From: Streptomyces shenzhenensis
GTDB lineage: Bacteria > Actinomycetota > Actinomycetes > Streptomycetales > Streptomycetaceae
Assembly: GCF_021462265.1 (NCBI RefSeq)
Contig: NZ_JAJONF010000034.1
Span: forward strand, 1-64,000
Reading direction: 5' to 3'
DNA length: 64,000 nt
Position 1 is the stretch's first letter. Every line of letters starts with the position of its first letter. The translations under genes were made by a program, and so were the position numbers. The notes under the pieces were generated by a model. That model did no database searches. It had not been told where the DNA came from and saw only the letters and a list, made by a program, of their open reading frames with translations. Positions 34,148 through 42,374 of the stretch are shown here, piece after piece.

Positions 34148-34812
34148 GCAGCAGGGAGCGGATCCTCGGCCGGGTGCGGCGGGCGCTGGCCGGGGTGCGG
34201 GACGAGGACGCGCCCGTCGAGCGGGCGTATCTGCGCGAGCACGGGCAGCGGAGCACCGCACAGACGGTGGATCTGCTCGCCGAGAACCTGGCCGACTACC
34301 GGGCCGTCGTGCACCGCTGCACGGCCGGTGAACTGGCCGCCGTCATCGGGCGGCTGGTCGCCGGGCACGGTTCGACCTCGGTGGTCGTGCCCGCGGGGCT
34401 GGACCAGGGGTGGCTCGCGGCGCTGGACGCCGAGCAGGTCGCGGATCGCGCGGAGAGCACTCCGCACGAGCTCGACGGGGTCGGAAGTGTGGTCACCGGC
34501 TGTGCGGTGGCGATCGCCGAGACCGGCACGATCGTGCTGGACGGCGGCCCGGACCAGGGCCGCCGCCGGATCACCCTCGTCCCAGATCACCACATCTGTG
34601 TCGTGCGGGTCCCGGAGCAGGTGGTGTCCTCCGTGCCCCAGGCCCTCGAACGGCTCGATGCGACCCGCCCGTTGACATGGATCTCCGGCCCTTCGGCCAC
34701 CAGCGACATCGAGCTGGACCGGGTCGAGGGAGTGCACGGCCCGCGCACCCTGGAGGTGGTGCTGGTCAGCGGCGACCGGCCGGGCGTCCAGGACGGCGCG
34801 GGCGAGCGGTGA
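34144..34812 (+). CDS. lutC: Lactate utilisation protein C
   Basis: A 222-residue LutC/LldG family protein with a single LUD domain (VVVPAGLD, AIAETGTIVLDGG, ITLVPDHHICVV, SATSDIELDRVEGVHGP). It begins with GTG overlapping the lutB stop codon (GTGA), which fixes the start. Together the three genes can consume the L-lactate produced by the adjacent rhamnose pathway. Confidence 0.93.
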   Translation: MSSRERILGRVRRALAGVRDEDAPVERAYLREHGQRSTAQTVDLLAENLADYRAVVHRCTAGELAAVIGRLVAGHGSTSVVVPAGLDQGWLAALDAEQVADRAESTPHELDGVGSVVTGCAVAIAETGTIVLDGGPDQGRRRITLVPDHHICVVRVPEQVVSSVPQALERLDATRPLTWISGPSATSDIELDRVEGVHGPRTLEVVLVSGDRPGVQDGAGER

Positions 34813-34834
34813 CGGTCGCGGTTAACGTGAGGGA

Positions 34835-35989
34835 ATGATCCGGTTCGAGCAGGTCACCAAGCGGTACGCGGACGGGACGACCGCGGTGGACGGTCTCTCC
34901 TTCGAGGTGGCCGAGGGCGAACTCGTCACGCTCGTCGGCCCCTCCGGCTGCGGCAAGACCACGACGATGATGATGGTCAACCGGCTCGTCGAACCGACCT
35001 CAGGCCGGATCCTCGTCGACGGCGAGGACGTCGCGGGCGTCGATCCGGTGCGGCTGCGGCGCCGGATCGGCTATGTCATCCAGCAGGTGGGCCTGTTCCC
35101 GCACCGCACGGTCCTCGACAACACCGCGACCGTCCCCGCGCTGCTCGGCTGGGGACGGGCCAGGGCCCGGGCCCGCGCCGCCGAGCTGCTGGAACTCGTG
35201 GGTCTCGACCCGAAGACGTACGGGCCGCGCTACCCGGACCAGCTCTCCGGCGGCCAGCGGCAGCGCGTCGGCGTGGCCCGGGCGCTCGCCGCCGATCCCC
35301 CGGTGCTGTTGATGGACGAGCCGTTCGGCGCGGTCGACCCGGTGGTGCGGGAGCAGTTGCAGGACGAGTTCCTCCGGATGCAGGCCGCCGTGCGCAAGAC
35401 CGTGCTGCTGGTCACGCACGACATCGAGGAGGCGGTACGGCTCGGCGACCGGATCGCGGTGTACGGGCAGGGGCGGATCGAGCAGTTCGACACCCCGGGT
35501 GCCGTGCTGGGCAGGCCGGCCACCCCGTACGTGGCCGCCTTCGTGGGCGCGGACCGGGGGCTGAAGCGGCTCTCGGTGACCGACATCGAGCCGGACGACC
35601 TGGAGCAGCCGCCGGTCGTCCGGCTGGACGAGCCGGCCGAGAGCGCGGCGGCCCGGCTGCGGGCGGAGGGTGCCCGGTGGGCCGTGGTCCTGGACCCGCA
35701 CGGCGACCTGCACGGCTGGGTGGGCCGGGACGAGCTGGCGGCGGGCGGCACGGTCGACGGCCTCGCCCACCGGATGACCGCGTGGGTACCGGTGGGTGCC
35801 CCGCTGAAGCAGGCGTTCGGTGTCATGCTGCAGTACGACGCCGGGTGGGTCGCGGTGCTGGACGGTTCGCGTTTCCTCGGCGTGCTGACCCCGGCCGGGC
35901 TGCACGAGGCGCTGCGCCGCTCGGTGGACGCGGACGCGCGTGGCGTCGCGCGCGGTCAGGTGCCCTTCGCCTCGGTCTCCGGCGCCTGA
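34835..35989 (+). CDS. Osmolyte (glycine betaine/choline-type) ABC ATPase with CBS domains
   Basis: A 384-residue ATPase of the ProV/OpuBA/OpuCA family. Walker A GPSGCGKTTT, Q-loop YVIQQVGLFPH, signature LSGGQRQR, Walker B LLMDEPFGAVDP and the switch His in VTHDIEEA are intact. The last 130 residues form a weak CBS-domain pair, which in OpuA-type systems senses ionic strength. Its binding protein and two permeases are encoded on the other strand at 36697-38983, across a small hypothetical gene, so the system is split into convergent units. Confidence 0.9.
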   Translation: MIRFEQVTKRYADGTTAVDGLSFEVAEGELVTLVGPSGCGKTTTMMMVNRLVEPTSGRILVDGEDVAGVDPVRLRRRIGYVIQQVGLFPHRTVLDNTATVPALLGWGRARARARAAELLELVGLDPKTYGPRYPDQLSGGQRQRVGVARALAADPPVLLMDEPFGAVDPVVREQLQDEFLRMQAAVRKTVLLVTHDIEEAVRLGDRIAVYGQGRIEQFDTPGAVLGRPATPYVAAFVGADRGLKRLSVTDIEPDDLEQPPVVRLDEPAESAAARLRAEGARWAVVLDPHGDLHGWVGRDELAAGGTVDGLAHRMTAWVPVGAPLKQAFGVMLQYDAGWVAVLDGSRFLGVLTPAGLHEALRRSVDADARGVARGQVPFASVSGA

Positions 35990-36019
35990 CCGGCGGGGCC
36001 CGGGGCCGGGGCCGGTCAG
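35986..36019. terminator. Bidirectional terminator between convergent genes
   Basis: CTGACCGGC (35986-35994) and GCCGGTCAG (36011-36019) form a perfect 9-bp stem. The stem contains the stop codons of both converging genes, so it can end transcription from either side. Confidence 0.7.
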
Positions 36020-36624
36020 CAATACGTCATCGGGCAGCCGCGGCGCAGCGAGTGCTGGGCGGCCCGCAGGTACAGCGCGGCGTAGAAGGCGGTGTCCAGG
36101 TCCTCGCCCCAGGGGCCGGGACGGACGGCGGCCGCTTCCTTCGCCGGGCCGTCCAGGAACCACATGGTCAGATCGAGGTTGTCGCAGGCCTGCGGTATCG
36201 CCTCGACGGGAAGCCCGATCGCCGCCGCGAGCCGCTGGGCGAGGGCGAGCACCTCGGGGGCGCCGGCGATCACCGTCTCGTCGGTGTAGGCGGACTCGAC
36301 GGGCAGCCGGATCTCGTCGTCGAGCGAGAACGGCACCAGCACCGACCATCCGAGCAGCAGCTCCGTCTCTCTCGGTGTCAGGTGCTCCCGGCATAGTGCG
36401 GCGAACCCGTCCATGGCCGGCACCAGCTTCTCCTCGAACGACAGTCCCGAGCCGCGCACGAAGGCGGCCGCCTCGGGCACCGACTCGTACGGCGCCAGCC
36501 CGCGCCGCCTCAACTCCTCGTCGAGGGCCGCGGCGAGGGTGCCCCTGCCGCCCTCGGCCTCGTCACCCTCTCCCTCGCCCTCGAGCCATTCCTGCGCACC
36601 GACACTCACCAGATAGATCCCCAT
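36016..36624 (-). CDS. Conserved hypothetical protein, 202 aa
   Basis: An acidic, mostly helical, soluble protein without signal peptide or known motif (begins MGIYLVSVGAQEWLEGEGEG, contains CDNLDLTMWFLDGPAKEAA, ends CPMTYC). Good codon bias supports it as a real gene. I do not recognise a characterised family; similar proteins are familiar as Streptomyces hypotheticals. It sits alone between the two halves of the osmolyte importer, which may be chance. Confidence 0.75.
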   Translation of the reverse strand: MGIYLVSVGAQEWLEGEGEGDEAEGGRGTLAAALDEELRRRGLAPYESVPEAAAFVRGSGLSFEEKLVPAMDGFAALCREHLTPRETELLLGWSVLVPFSLDDEIRLPVESAYTDETVIAGAPEVLALAQRLAAAIGLPVEAIPQACDNLDLTMWFLDGPAKEAAAVRPGPWGEDLDTAFYAALYLRAAQHSLRRGCPMTYC

Positions 36625-36696
36625 GCCCCGAACCTAACGCCCGCCACTGACAATGCCTCCGGCCCCGGCCGCCGCCGCACCGGCCGCCGCTCGCCG

Positions 36697-37638
36697 TCAC
36701 TTCAGCAACCCCTTGTCCCGCAGCCAGGTCCGGGCCACGTCCTGGGCAAGCCGCCGCCAGCTGTCGACCTGCTGGTTCATGGCGGCCAGGTCGGCCGTCG
36801 TCAGGACGTCGTTGAGCTTGCCGAGCGCCTTGATCACCCGCTCCCCGCCGGCCCGGGCCCGGTTGACGACGGGGACGACGTGATCGGCGTTCTGCAGATG
36901 TCTGTCGTCGGCGAGGAGGACCAGGCCGAACTGGCCGAGCGTCGCGTCGGTGGTCGTGGTCAGCACCATCTGGTCCTGCCCGTTCTGCACGGCCCGCTTG
37001 GCCTGGGTGGTGCCGACGCCCTTGGGGTCGACGCCGGTGACGTGGATGCCGTAGACCTTCTTCAACCCGGGCTCGCAGTACGGCCGTCGCACGCATTCGT
37101 CACCGGCCGCGAGCCGTACCTCCAGTCCCGAGGCGCCGAGGTCGCTGAGCGTCCTGAGGTGGTGCTGCCGGGCGTAGCCGGCGGTGACCGCGAAGGCGTT
37201 CTGGTCCACCGCCCTGCCGGGGTCGAGGACGGTGAGGCCACGGGGGGCGGCGAGGCGGCGCAGGGCCTTCATCGTGGTGGTGAGGTCGGGTGAGCCCACC
37301 GAGGGCGCGTCGGGGCCGTCGGCCTTGGCGTCGAGCCAGTCGGCGAAGGTGGCCGCGTATTCGGGGACGACGTCGATCTGCCCGGATTCCAGAGCGGGTT
37401 CGTAGAGTTCGCGGTTGGCGACAGTGATCAGGGAGGTCTGGTATCCGGCCTGGTTGAGCAGCTGGGCGTACATCTGGGCGAGCAGGTCGCTCTCGGTGAA
37501 CCCGGCGGAGCCGACGGTCAGATGCCGGCTGTCGCCCGGGGGTGCGGTGACCGCGCCGCGGTTCTCCAGGGAGGGGCCGGTGGCACAGGCGGTGACGGTG
37601 AGCAGCAGTACGGCGCCGGCCGCCGTACGAGGTCTCAT
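36697..37638 (-). CDS. Glycine betaine/choline-type ABC substrate-binding lipoprotein
   Basis: A 313-residue OpuAC/OsmF-type binding protein. A short signal peptide ends in the lipobox VTACA. Diagnostic blocks are VGSAGFTESDLLAQMYAQLL, YEPALESGQIDVVPEYAAT and VLLADDRHLQNADHVVPVVN. The ATG at 37638 overlaps the stop of the permease gene (ATGA), so the much longer open frame (to 38349) is not the protein. It should deliver a quaternary amine or similar solute to the two permeases upstream. Confidence 0.92.
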   Translation of the reverse strand: MRPRTAAGAVLLLTVTACATGPSLENRGAVTAPPGDSRHLTVGSAGFTESDLLAQMYAQLLNQAGYQTSLITVANRELYEPALESGQIDVVPEYAATFADWLDAKADGPDAPSVGSPDLTTTMKALRRLAAPRGLTVLDPGRAVDQNAFAVTAGYARQHHLRTLSDLGASGLEVRLAAGDECVRRPYCEPGLKKVYGIHVTGVDPKGVGTTQAKRAVQNGQDQMVLTTTTDATLGQFGLVLLADDRHLQNADHVVPVVNRARAGGERVIKALGKLNDVLTTADLAAMNQQVDSWRRLAQDVARTWLRDKGLLK

Positions 37639-38306
37639 CGCGAGCCTCGCGTCCGGACCGGTGCGAGCCGTTCGGCGAGTGCGAAGAGGCCCTCGACGAT
37701 CAGGGCGAACACGGCCACCAGGATCGCTCCGGCGACCACCTGGGGTGTGCTGGCCAGGTTGAATCCGGCGGTGATGATCCGGCCCAGTCCTCCGCCGCCG
37801 GCGAGTGCGGCGATGGTGGCGGTGGCGACGAGCTGGACGGCGGCGATCCGCACCCCGTTGAGGACCATGGGGAGCGAAAGGGGCAGTTCCACGTGAAACA
37901 GCATCTGTCGCCCGGCCATCCCCATGCCCCGCGCGGCCCGCACGACGCCGCGGTCGACCTCGCGCATGCCGACGTAGGCGTTGGTGAGCAGGGGTGGTAC
38001 GGCGAACAGCACCAGGGCGACCACCGCGGGGCCCTCGCCCCATCCGCCGACCGGAGTGAGGAGGAGCAGCACCAGGACGGCGAAGGTGGGGACGGCCCGG
38101 CCGGCGTTGGAGATGTTCACGGCGAGCGCGCCGCCCTTGCCGAGGTGGCCGAGGACCAGCGCGACGGGGAGTGCGATCAGGCAGCTGATGACGAGGCAGC
38201 CGACGGTCAGGACGAGGTGCTGGAGCAGCCGGTGCCCGATGCCGTCGTCGCCGGCCCAGTGCGCGGGGTCGGTGAGCCAGGCCCAGGCGTCGGCGAGGGT
38301 GGTCAT
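37635..38306 (-). CDS. Osmolyte ABC transporter permease 2
   Basis: A 223-residue BPD_transp_1 permease of the OpuBB/OpuBD type with about six membrane segments. The EAA-like loop (RAARGMGMAGRQMLFHVELPLSLPMVLNGVRIA) is well conserved. The start at 38306 overlaps the stop of permease 1 (ATGA), and its own stop overlaps the binding-protein start. Confidence 0.9.
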   Translation of the reverse strand: MTTLADAWAWLTDPAHWAGDDGIGHRLLQHLVLTVGCLVISCLIALPVALVLGHLGKGGALAVNISNAGRAVPTFAVLVLLLLTPVGGWGEGPAVVALVLFAVPPLLTNAYVGMREVDRGVVRAARGMGMAGRQMLFHVELPLSLPMVLNGVRIAAVQLVATATIAALAGGGGLGRIITAGFNLASTPQVVAGAILVAVFALIVEGLFALAERLAPVRTRGSR

Positions 38307-38983
38307 GACCAGGCCGCCCGGGTCCACGGGGTGAGCAGCCGCTGGGCACCGAGCAGCAGCAGGTCGGCGGCGACGGCGATCACCACGCAGAGCACGGACG
38401 CGGTGAGGACCTGGGCCTTGAAGTAGGTGTTCATGCCGGCGTAGATCAGGTTGCCGAGTCCGCCGAAGCCGACGATCGCGCCGACGGTGACCAGGGAGAC
38501 CGCGGAGACGGTGGCGATGCGCAGGCCCGCCATCGCGGCGGGCAGGGCCAGGGGCAGTTCGACGGTGAGGAGGAGGCGGATCGGGCCGTAGCCCATGCCG
38601 CGGGCGGCCTGCCGGGTCTCGTCGGGGACGGCGCGCAGGCCGGCGAGGATGTTGCGGACGAGCAGGGTGAGCGAGTAGAGCACCAGACCGGCGACGACCA
38701 GGGTGGCCGAGAGGCCGTACAGGGGCAGGAGCAGGGAGAACATCGCCAGGGACGGGATGCTGTAGAGGATGGTGGTGACACCGAGGACGGGTCCGGCCGA
38801 CCAGCGCCGGCGGCGGGCCAGTACGGCCAGCGGAACGGCGATGGCGAGTCCGATGAGCACCGAGACCGCGGTGAGCCGAAGGTGCTGCCCGACGGCGTCC
38901 AGGAGGATCTGCCGGCGGCTGGTCAGATAGGCGCCGCAGATCCACTCGTTGCGCGCGAGACAGTCGTTCGGGGGCACGGTCAC
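38303..38983 (-). CDS. Osmolyte ABC transporter permease 1
   Basis: A 226-residue permease of the same family, with five to six membrane segments and the EAA-like loop QAARGMGYGPIRLLLTVELPLALPAAMAGLRIA. The start is uncertain: GTG 38983 begins right before a plausible amphipathic N-terminus, but the ribosome site is weak and the frame is open to 39073. It is the first of three overlapping genes. Confidence 0.88.
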   Translation of the reverse strand: MTVPPNDCLARNEWICGAYLTSRRQILLDAVGQHLRLTAVSVLIGLAIAVPLAVLARRRRWSAGPVLGVTTILYSIPSLAMFSLLLPLYGLSATLVVAGLVLYSLTLLVRNILAGLRAVPDETRQAARGMGYGPIRLLLTVELPLALPAAMAGLRIATVSAVSLVTVGAIVGFGGLGNLIYAGMNTYFKAQVLTASVLCVVIAVAADLLLLGAQRLLTPWTRAAWS

Positions 38984-39252
38984 GCGTCCATTGCACCGGG
39001 TGGGCGGCCGGCCCGGCGCGCTGTGCTGATCCGTCCGGGCGGGCCGAGGGCTCCGCCGGAAGTGCCGCGTCATGCCGTCGGCCGTCCGCGGCGCCGTCGT
39101 GTCCGGTCGCGCCCACGCGGCGGCAGCCGCACATCGGGTACGGCCCCGCGCCTCTCGGGGCGGTCCCGAACCGCGGCCGACTTCGCCCCCCGGGGATCAA
39201 GGCTTGGTTGGTTCCCTAGCAAATCAAGCCGACGTGGCCGGTTCCGACCTGC

Positions 39253-39825
39253 TTAGTTCATCCCTGCCGCGCCCATGAGGGCGTCGGCCGTCCTCGCCGC
39301 CAGCCCGTCGTCCAGCCGTTCGATGCGGGCGCCGGCGCGGGCGCTGGCGCCGTCGAAGACCAGCATCAGCTGCCGGGCGAGGACCTCCGGATCGGCGGCG
39401 CCGCCCTGTTCGGCCTGCTCGCGGAAGAAGCCTCGCAGGCGGTCCTTGACCACTCGGGCCACCGCGCTCGCCGGGTGCTCGGGGTTCTTCAGCTCGACCA
39501 GGACTGCGAGGTAGGGGCAGCCCCGGTAGCCGGGGGTCACGGAGGCCTCCGCAATCCGTTCGAAGACGTACCGGATCCGTTCGCGCGGGGTCGCCGGCAT
39601 GGTCCCGGCCGGCGTGATCTGGGCCTCGTACCAGGGCCTGCGGCGCTCCAGGCTGGCGGCCAGCATCTCGTCCTTGCTGTCGAAGAGCTGGTACATCGAG
39701 CGTTTCGAGACGCCGGCGGACCTGCACAGCGCCTCGACTCCGATGGAGACGCCGTCGCGGTAGAAGAGCTCGGCGGCGGCTTCGAGGAGCCGGTCGCGGG
39801 GGGACGCCTTGTCCGTGGTGGCCAT
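39253..39825 (-). CDS. TetR-family regulator
   Basis: A 190-residue TetR protein. The N-terminal HTH is complete (LLEAAAELFYRDGVSIGVEALCRSAGVSKRSMYQLFDSKDEMLAA) and the C-terminal effector domain contains GYRGCPYLA, like the Cys-containing YxaF/NemR-type regulators. It is divergent from the MoxR gene with ACCGATCGGT between them, so it may control itself and possibly that operon. Confidence 0.9.
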   Translation of the reverse strand: MATTDKASPRDRLLEAAAELFYRDGVSIGVEALCRSAGVSKRSMYQLFDSKDEMLAASLERRRPWYEAQITPAGTMPATPRERIRYVFERIAEASVTPGYRGCPYLAVLVELKNPEHPASAVARVVKDRLRGFFREQAEQGGAADPEVLARQLMLVFDGASARAGARIERLDDGLAARTADALMGAAGMN

Positions 39826-39861
39826 ACGGCCGAGGTTACCGCGCCGGAAAGCCGGGAGGAA

Positions 39862-39871
39862 ACCGATCGGT
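39862..39871. promoter_or_regulatory. Probable TetR operator
   Basis: The perfect 10-bp palindrome ACCGATCGGT lies 37 bp upstream of the tetR start in the divergent gap. Several TetR regulators of the NemR type bind GACC/GGTC-arm palindromes, which this resembles. A second short palindrome, AAGCGCTT, lies nearby (about 39897-39904). Confidence 0.5.
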
Positions 39872-39965
39872 ATACAGGGTGGCAGGGGAGGTGACCAAGC
39901 GCTTAGATAGGACCCGGACCTGCTCGCCGTACGCGTGCCACGACCCCGACCAGCCGGAGGCCCCG

Positions 39966-40823
39966 TTGTTCACTTCCGTCGACGACGTCTCCGCGCGCCT
40001 CGCCGAGACCGGTTACCTCGCCTCCCCCGCCGTCGCCACCACCGTCTTCCTGGCCGACCGGCTCGGCAAACCGCTCCTCGTCGAGGGCCCCGCCGGGGTC
40101 GGCAAGACCGAGCTGGCGAAGGCCGTGGCCCAGGTGGCCGGGGCCCGCCTGGTACGGCTGCAGTGCTACGAGGGAGTGGACGAGTCCCGGGCGCTGTACG
40201 AGTGGAACCACGCCAAACAGCTCCTGCGGATCAGCGCGGGCCGGGACGAGACCTGGGACGAGGCCCGCACCGACATCTTCAGCGAGGAGTTCCTGCTTCC
40301 CCGCCCGCTGCTCACCGCGATCCGGGGCGACGACCCGAAGGTGCTGCTGATCGACGAGACCGACAAGGCCGACGTCGAGGTGGAGGGCCTGCTCCTGGAG
40401 GTGCTCAGCGACTTCCAGGTGACGGTCCCCGAGCTGGGCACGGTCACCGCGACCCGCCGTCCCTTCGTCGTGCTCACCTCCAACGCCAGCCGAGAGCTGT
40501 CCGAGGCGCTGCGCCGCCGCTGCCTGTTCCTGCACATCGGCTTCCCGGACGAGGAGCTGGAGCGCCGGATCGTACGGCTGAAGGTGCCGGAGCTCACGGA
40601 GGCGCTCGCCGAGTCCGTCGTCCGGGTGGTCGGGGCGCTGCGGGCGATGGACCTGCGCAAGGTCCCCTCGGTGGCGGAGACGATCGACTGGGCCCGCACC
40701 CTGCTGGCCCTGGGCGCCGGCACGCTGGACGAGCAGGTCGTACGGGACTCCCTGGGCGTGATCCTCAAGCACCAGGACGACATCCAGAAGGCGGCCGCCA
40801 AACTGGACCTGGACGCGCTGTGA
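39966..40823 (+). CDS. MoxR-family AAA+ ATPase
   Basis: A 285-residue AAA+ ATPase of the MoxR class. Walker A GPAGVGKT at 41-48 and Walker B VLLIDE at about 126-131 are intact, and SNASRELSEALRRRCLFLHI supplies sensor 1 and the arginine finger. MoxR ATPases act as chaperones for metal-centre or complex maturation, together with VWA proteins. I start it at TTG 39966 (LFTSVDD), directly after GGAGG; the frame is open back to 39879. The VWA partner overlaps its stop codon. Confidence 0.9.
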   Translation: MFTSVDDVSARLAETGYLASPAVATTVFLADRLGKPLLVEGPAGVGKTELAKAVAQVAGARLVRLQCYEGVDESRALYEWNHAKQLLRISAGRDETWDEARTDIFSEEFLLPRPLLTAIRGDDPKVLLIDETDKADVEVEGLLLEVLSDFQVTVPELGTVTATRRPFVVLTSNASRELSEALRRRCLFLHIGFPDEELERRIVRLKVPELTEALAESVVRVVGALRAMDLRKVPSVAETIDWARTLLALGAGTLDEQVVRDSLGVILKHQDDIQKAAAKLDLDAL

Positions 40824-42193
40824 GCACACCGGCCGACCTCGCCGGCCGGCTGACCGGGCTGGTGGGCGCGCTGCGGTCGCACGGGGTGCGGATCGGCACC
40901 GGGGAGACCGTGGACGCCGGCCGGGCGGTGGCGGCGCTGGGACTGACGGACCGGGAGCTGCTGCGCGAGGGACTGGCCGCCACGCTGCTGCACGGCACCG
41001 GCCAACGGGCCGTGTTCGACCAGGTCTTCGACCTGTACTTCCCGCGCGGCGTGGGCGGGCCCGGCGGTGGGTCCGGCGACCGGTCCGGCGACCGGGAAGA
41101 ACTGCGGGAGCGGCTCGCGGCCGCGCTGGCGGACGACGACACCGCGCTGCTGCGGCAGTTGGCGGCCGAGGCCGTCGACGGCCTGGGCGGATACGGGAGT
41201 TCGCCGGGCTCGGACGGGTGGTCGTCGTACCAGACCCTGGACCGGCTGCGGCCGCAGACGCTGCTCGCGCGGGTGCGGGCGGACGTCCGGGCGCGGGGCG
41301 GCGGCGACCCGGGGTTCGCGGACCGGCTGCTCGACGACGAGATCCGGCGGCGGATCGAGGCCTTCCGGGGCATGGTCGCCGCGGAGGCCCGGCGCCGGGT
41401 GGCCGAGCGGCGGGGCCGGGACCGGATCGCCCGGCGGGCGGTGGCGCCCACCGCGGACCGGGTGGACTTCCTGTCCGCCGGGCGGGAGCAGCTCAGCGAG
41501 CTGCGCAGGACCGTGCAGCCGCTGGCGCGGAAGCTGGCGACCCGGCTGGCCGCGCGCCGCCGCCGGGCCGCGCGGGGCTCCATCGACCTGCGGCGCACCC
41601 TGCGCGGGTCGCTGTCGACCGGCGGGGTGCCGATGCGGCCGGTCCTGCGCCGGCGCCGGCCGGTCCGCCCCGAGCTGGTGCTGCTGTGCGACGTCTCCGG
41701 CTCGGTGTCGGGGTTCTCCGACTTCACGATGCTGCTGGTGCAGGCCCTGCACGACCAGTTCAGCAAGGTCCGGGTGTTCGCGTTCGTCAACCGGATCGAC
41801 GAGGTGACCGGCCTCCTGGAGCACGGCCGGGCCGATCCGGAGGGGCTGGGCGCCCGGATCCGCGCCGAGGCGACGCTCACCGGCTGGCACGGCAGCAGCG
41901 ACTACGGCATGGCGCTGGGCGAGTTCGCGCAGCGGTACGGTGCCGCGGTCACCCCGCGCACCACCGTGTTCGTGCTCGGTGACGCCCGCAACAACAACCT
42001 CGACCCGAACCTCGCCGCCGTCCGCGAGATCACCGGACAGGCCCGGCGCGTCTACTGGCTGAACCCCGAACCGCACTCCCTGTGGGGTACCGGTGACTCG
42101 GCCGCGCCGGAGTACGCCAAGCTGGTGGAGATGCACGAGTGCCGCACCGCCGGCCAGCTCGGCGGGCTGATCGGGCGACTGCTGCCGGTGTGA
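40820..42193 (+). CDS. VWA-domain protein, CoxE-like
   Basis: A 457-residue protein with a helical N-terminal part (1-270) and a von Willebrand A domain (about 285-440). The metal-site motif DVSGSVS begins at Asp291. It starts with GTG overlapping the MoxR stop (GTGA). MoxR/CoxE pairs help insert metals into enzymes such as CO dehydrogenase; no such enzyme gene is in this window, so the client is unknown. Confidence 0.88.
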   Translation: MSTPADLAGRLTGLVGALRSHGVRIGTGETVDAGRAVAALGLTDRELLREGLAATLLHGTGQRAVFDQVFDLYFPRGVGGPGGGSGDRSGDREELRERLAAALADDDTALLRQLAAEAVDGLGGYGSSPGSDGWSSYQTLDRLRPQTLLARVRADVRARGGGDPGFADRLLDDEIRRRIEAFRGMVAAEARRRVAERRGRDRIARRAVAPTADRVDFLSAGREQLSELRRTVQPLARKLATRLAARRRRAARGSIDLRRTLRGSLSTGGVPMRPVLRRRRPVRPELVLLCDVSGSVSGFSDFTMLLVQALHDQFSKVRVFAFVNRIDEVTGLLEHGRADPEGLGARIRAEATLTGWHGSSDYGMALGEFAQRYGAAVTPRTTVFVLGDARNNNLDPNLAAVREITGQARRVYWLNPEPHSLWGTGDSAAPEYAKLVEMHECRTAGQLGGLIGRLLPV

Positions 42194-42198
42194 CACGC

Positions 42199-42229
42199 CG
42201 GTGCCGTCACCCATGGGAGGGGACGGCAC
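42199..42229 (+). terminator. Hairpin terminator after the VWA gene
   Basis: GGTGCCGTC and GACGGCACC pair perfectly over nine bases around a 13-base loop, directly after the stop codon at 42191-42193. Confidence 0.6.
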
Positions 42230-42357
42230 CCGGCGGCCGCGCTCGGCTCCCCTCGGACTTCGCGCAGCCCGTCGCGATGCCGCCGGCGAAAGTCGTACAG
42301 GACAAGCAGGACGACCTGCGGGAGCGCCACACGGCGGTCTTCCGCCGGTGTGTGCCA

Positions 42358-42372
42358 TGTGACATATTACTG
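42358..42372 (+). promoter_or_regulatory. Operator-like sequence at the hydroxyproline operon start
   Basis: TGTGACATATTACTG lies two bases before the GTG start of the first oxidase gene. The same sequence with one change is found inverted at 45231-45245. It overlaps what looks like the -10 region (CATATT), so a bound GntR protein would block transcription. Confidence 0.6.
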
Positions 42373-42374
42373 CC

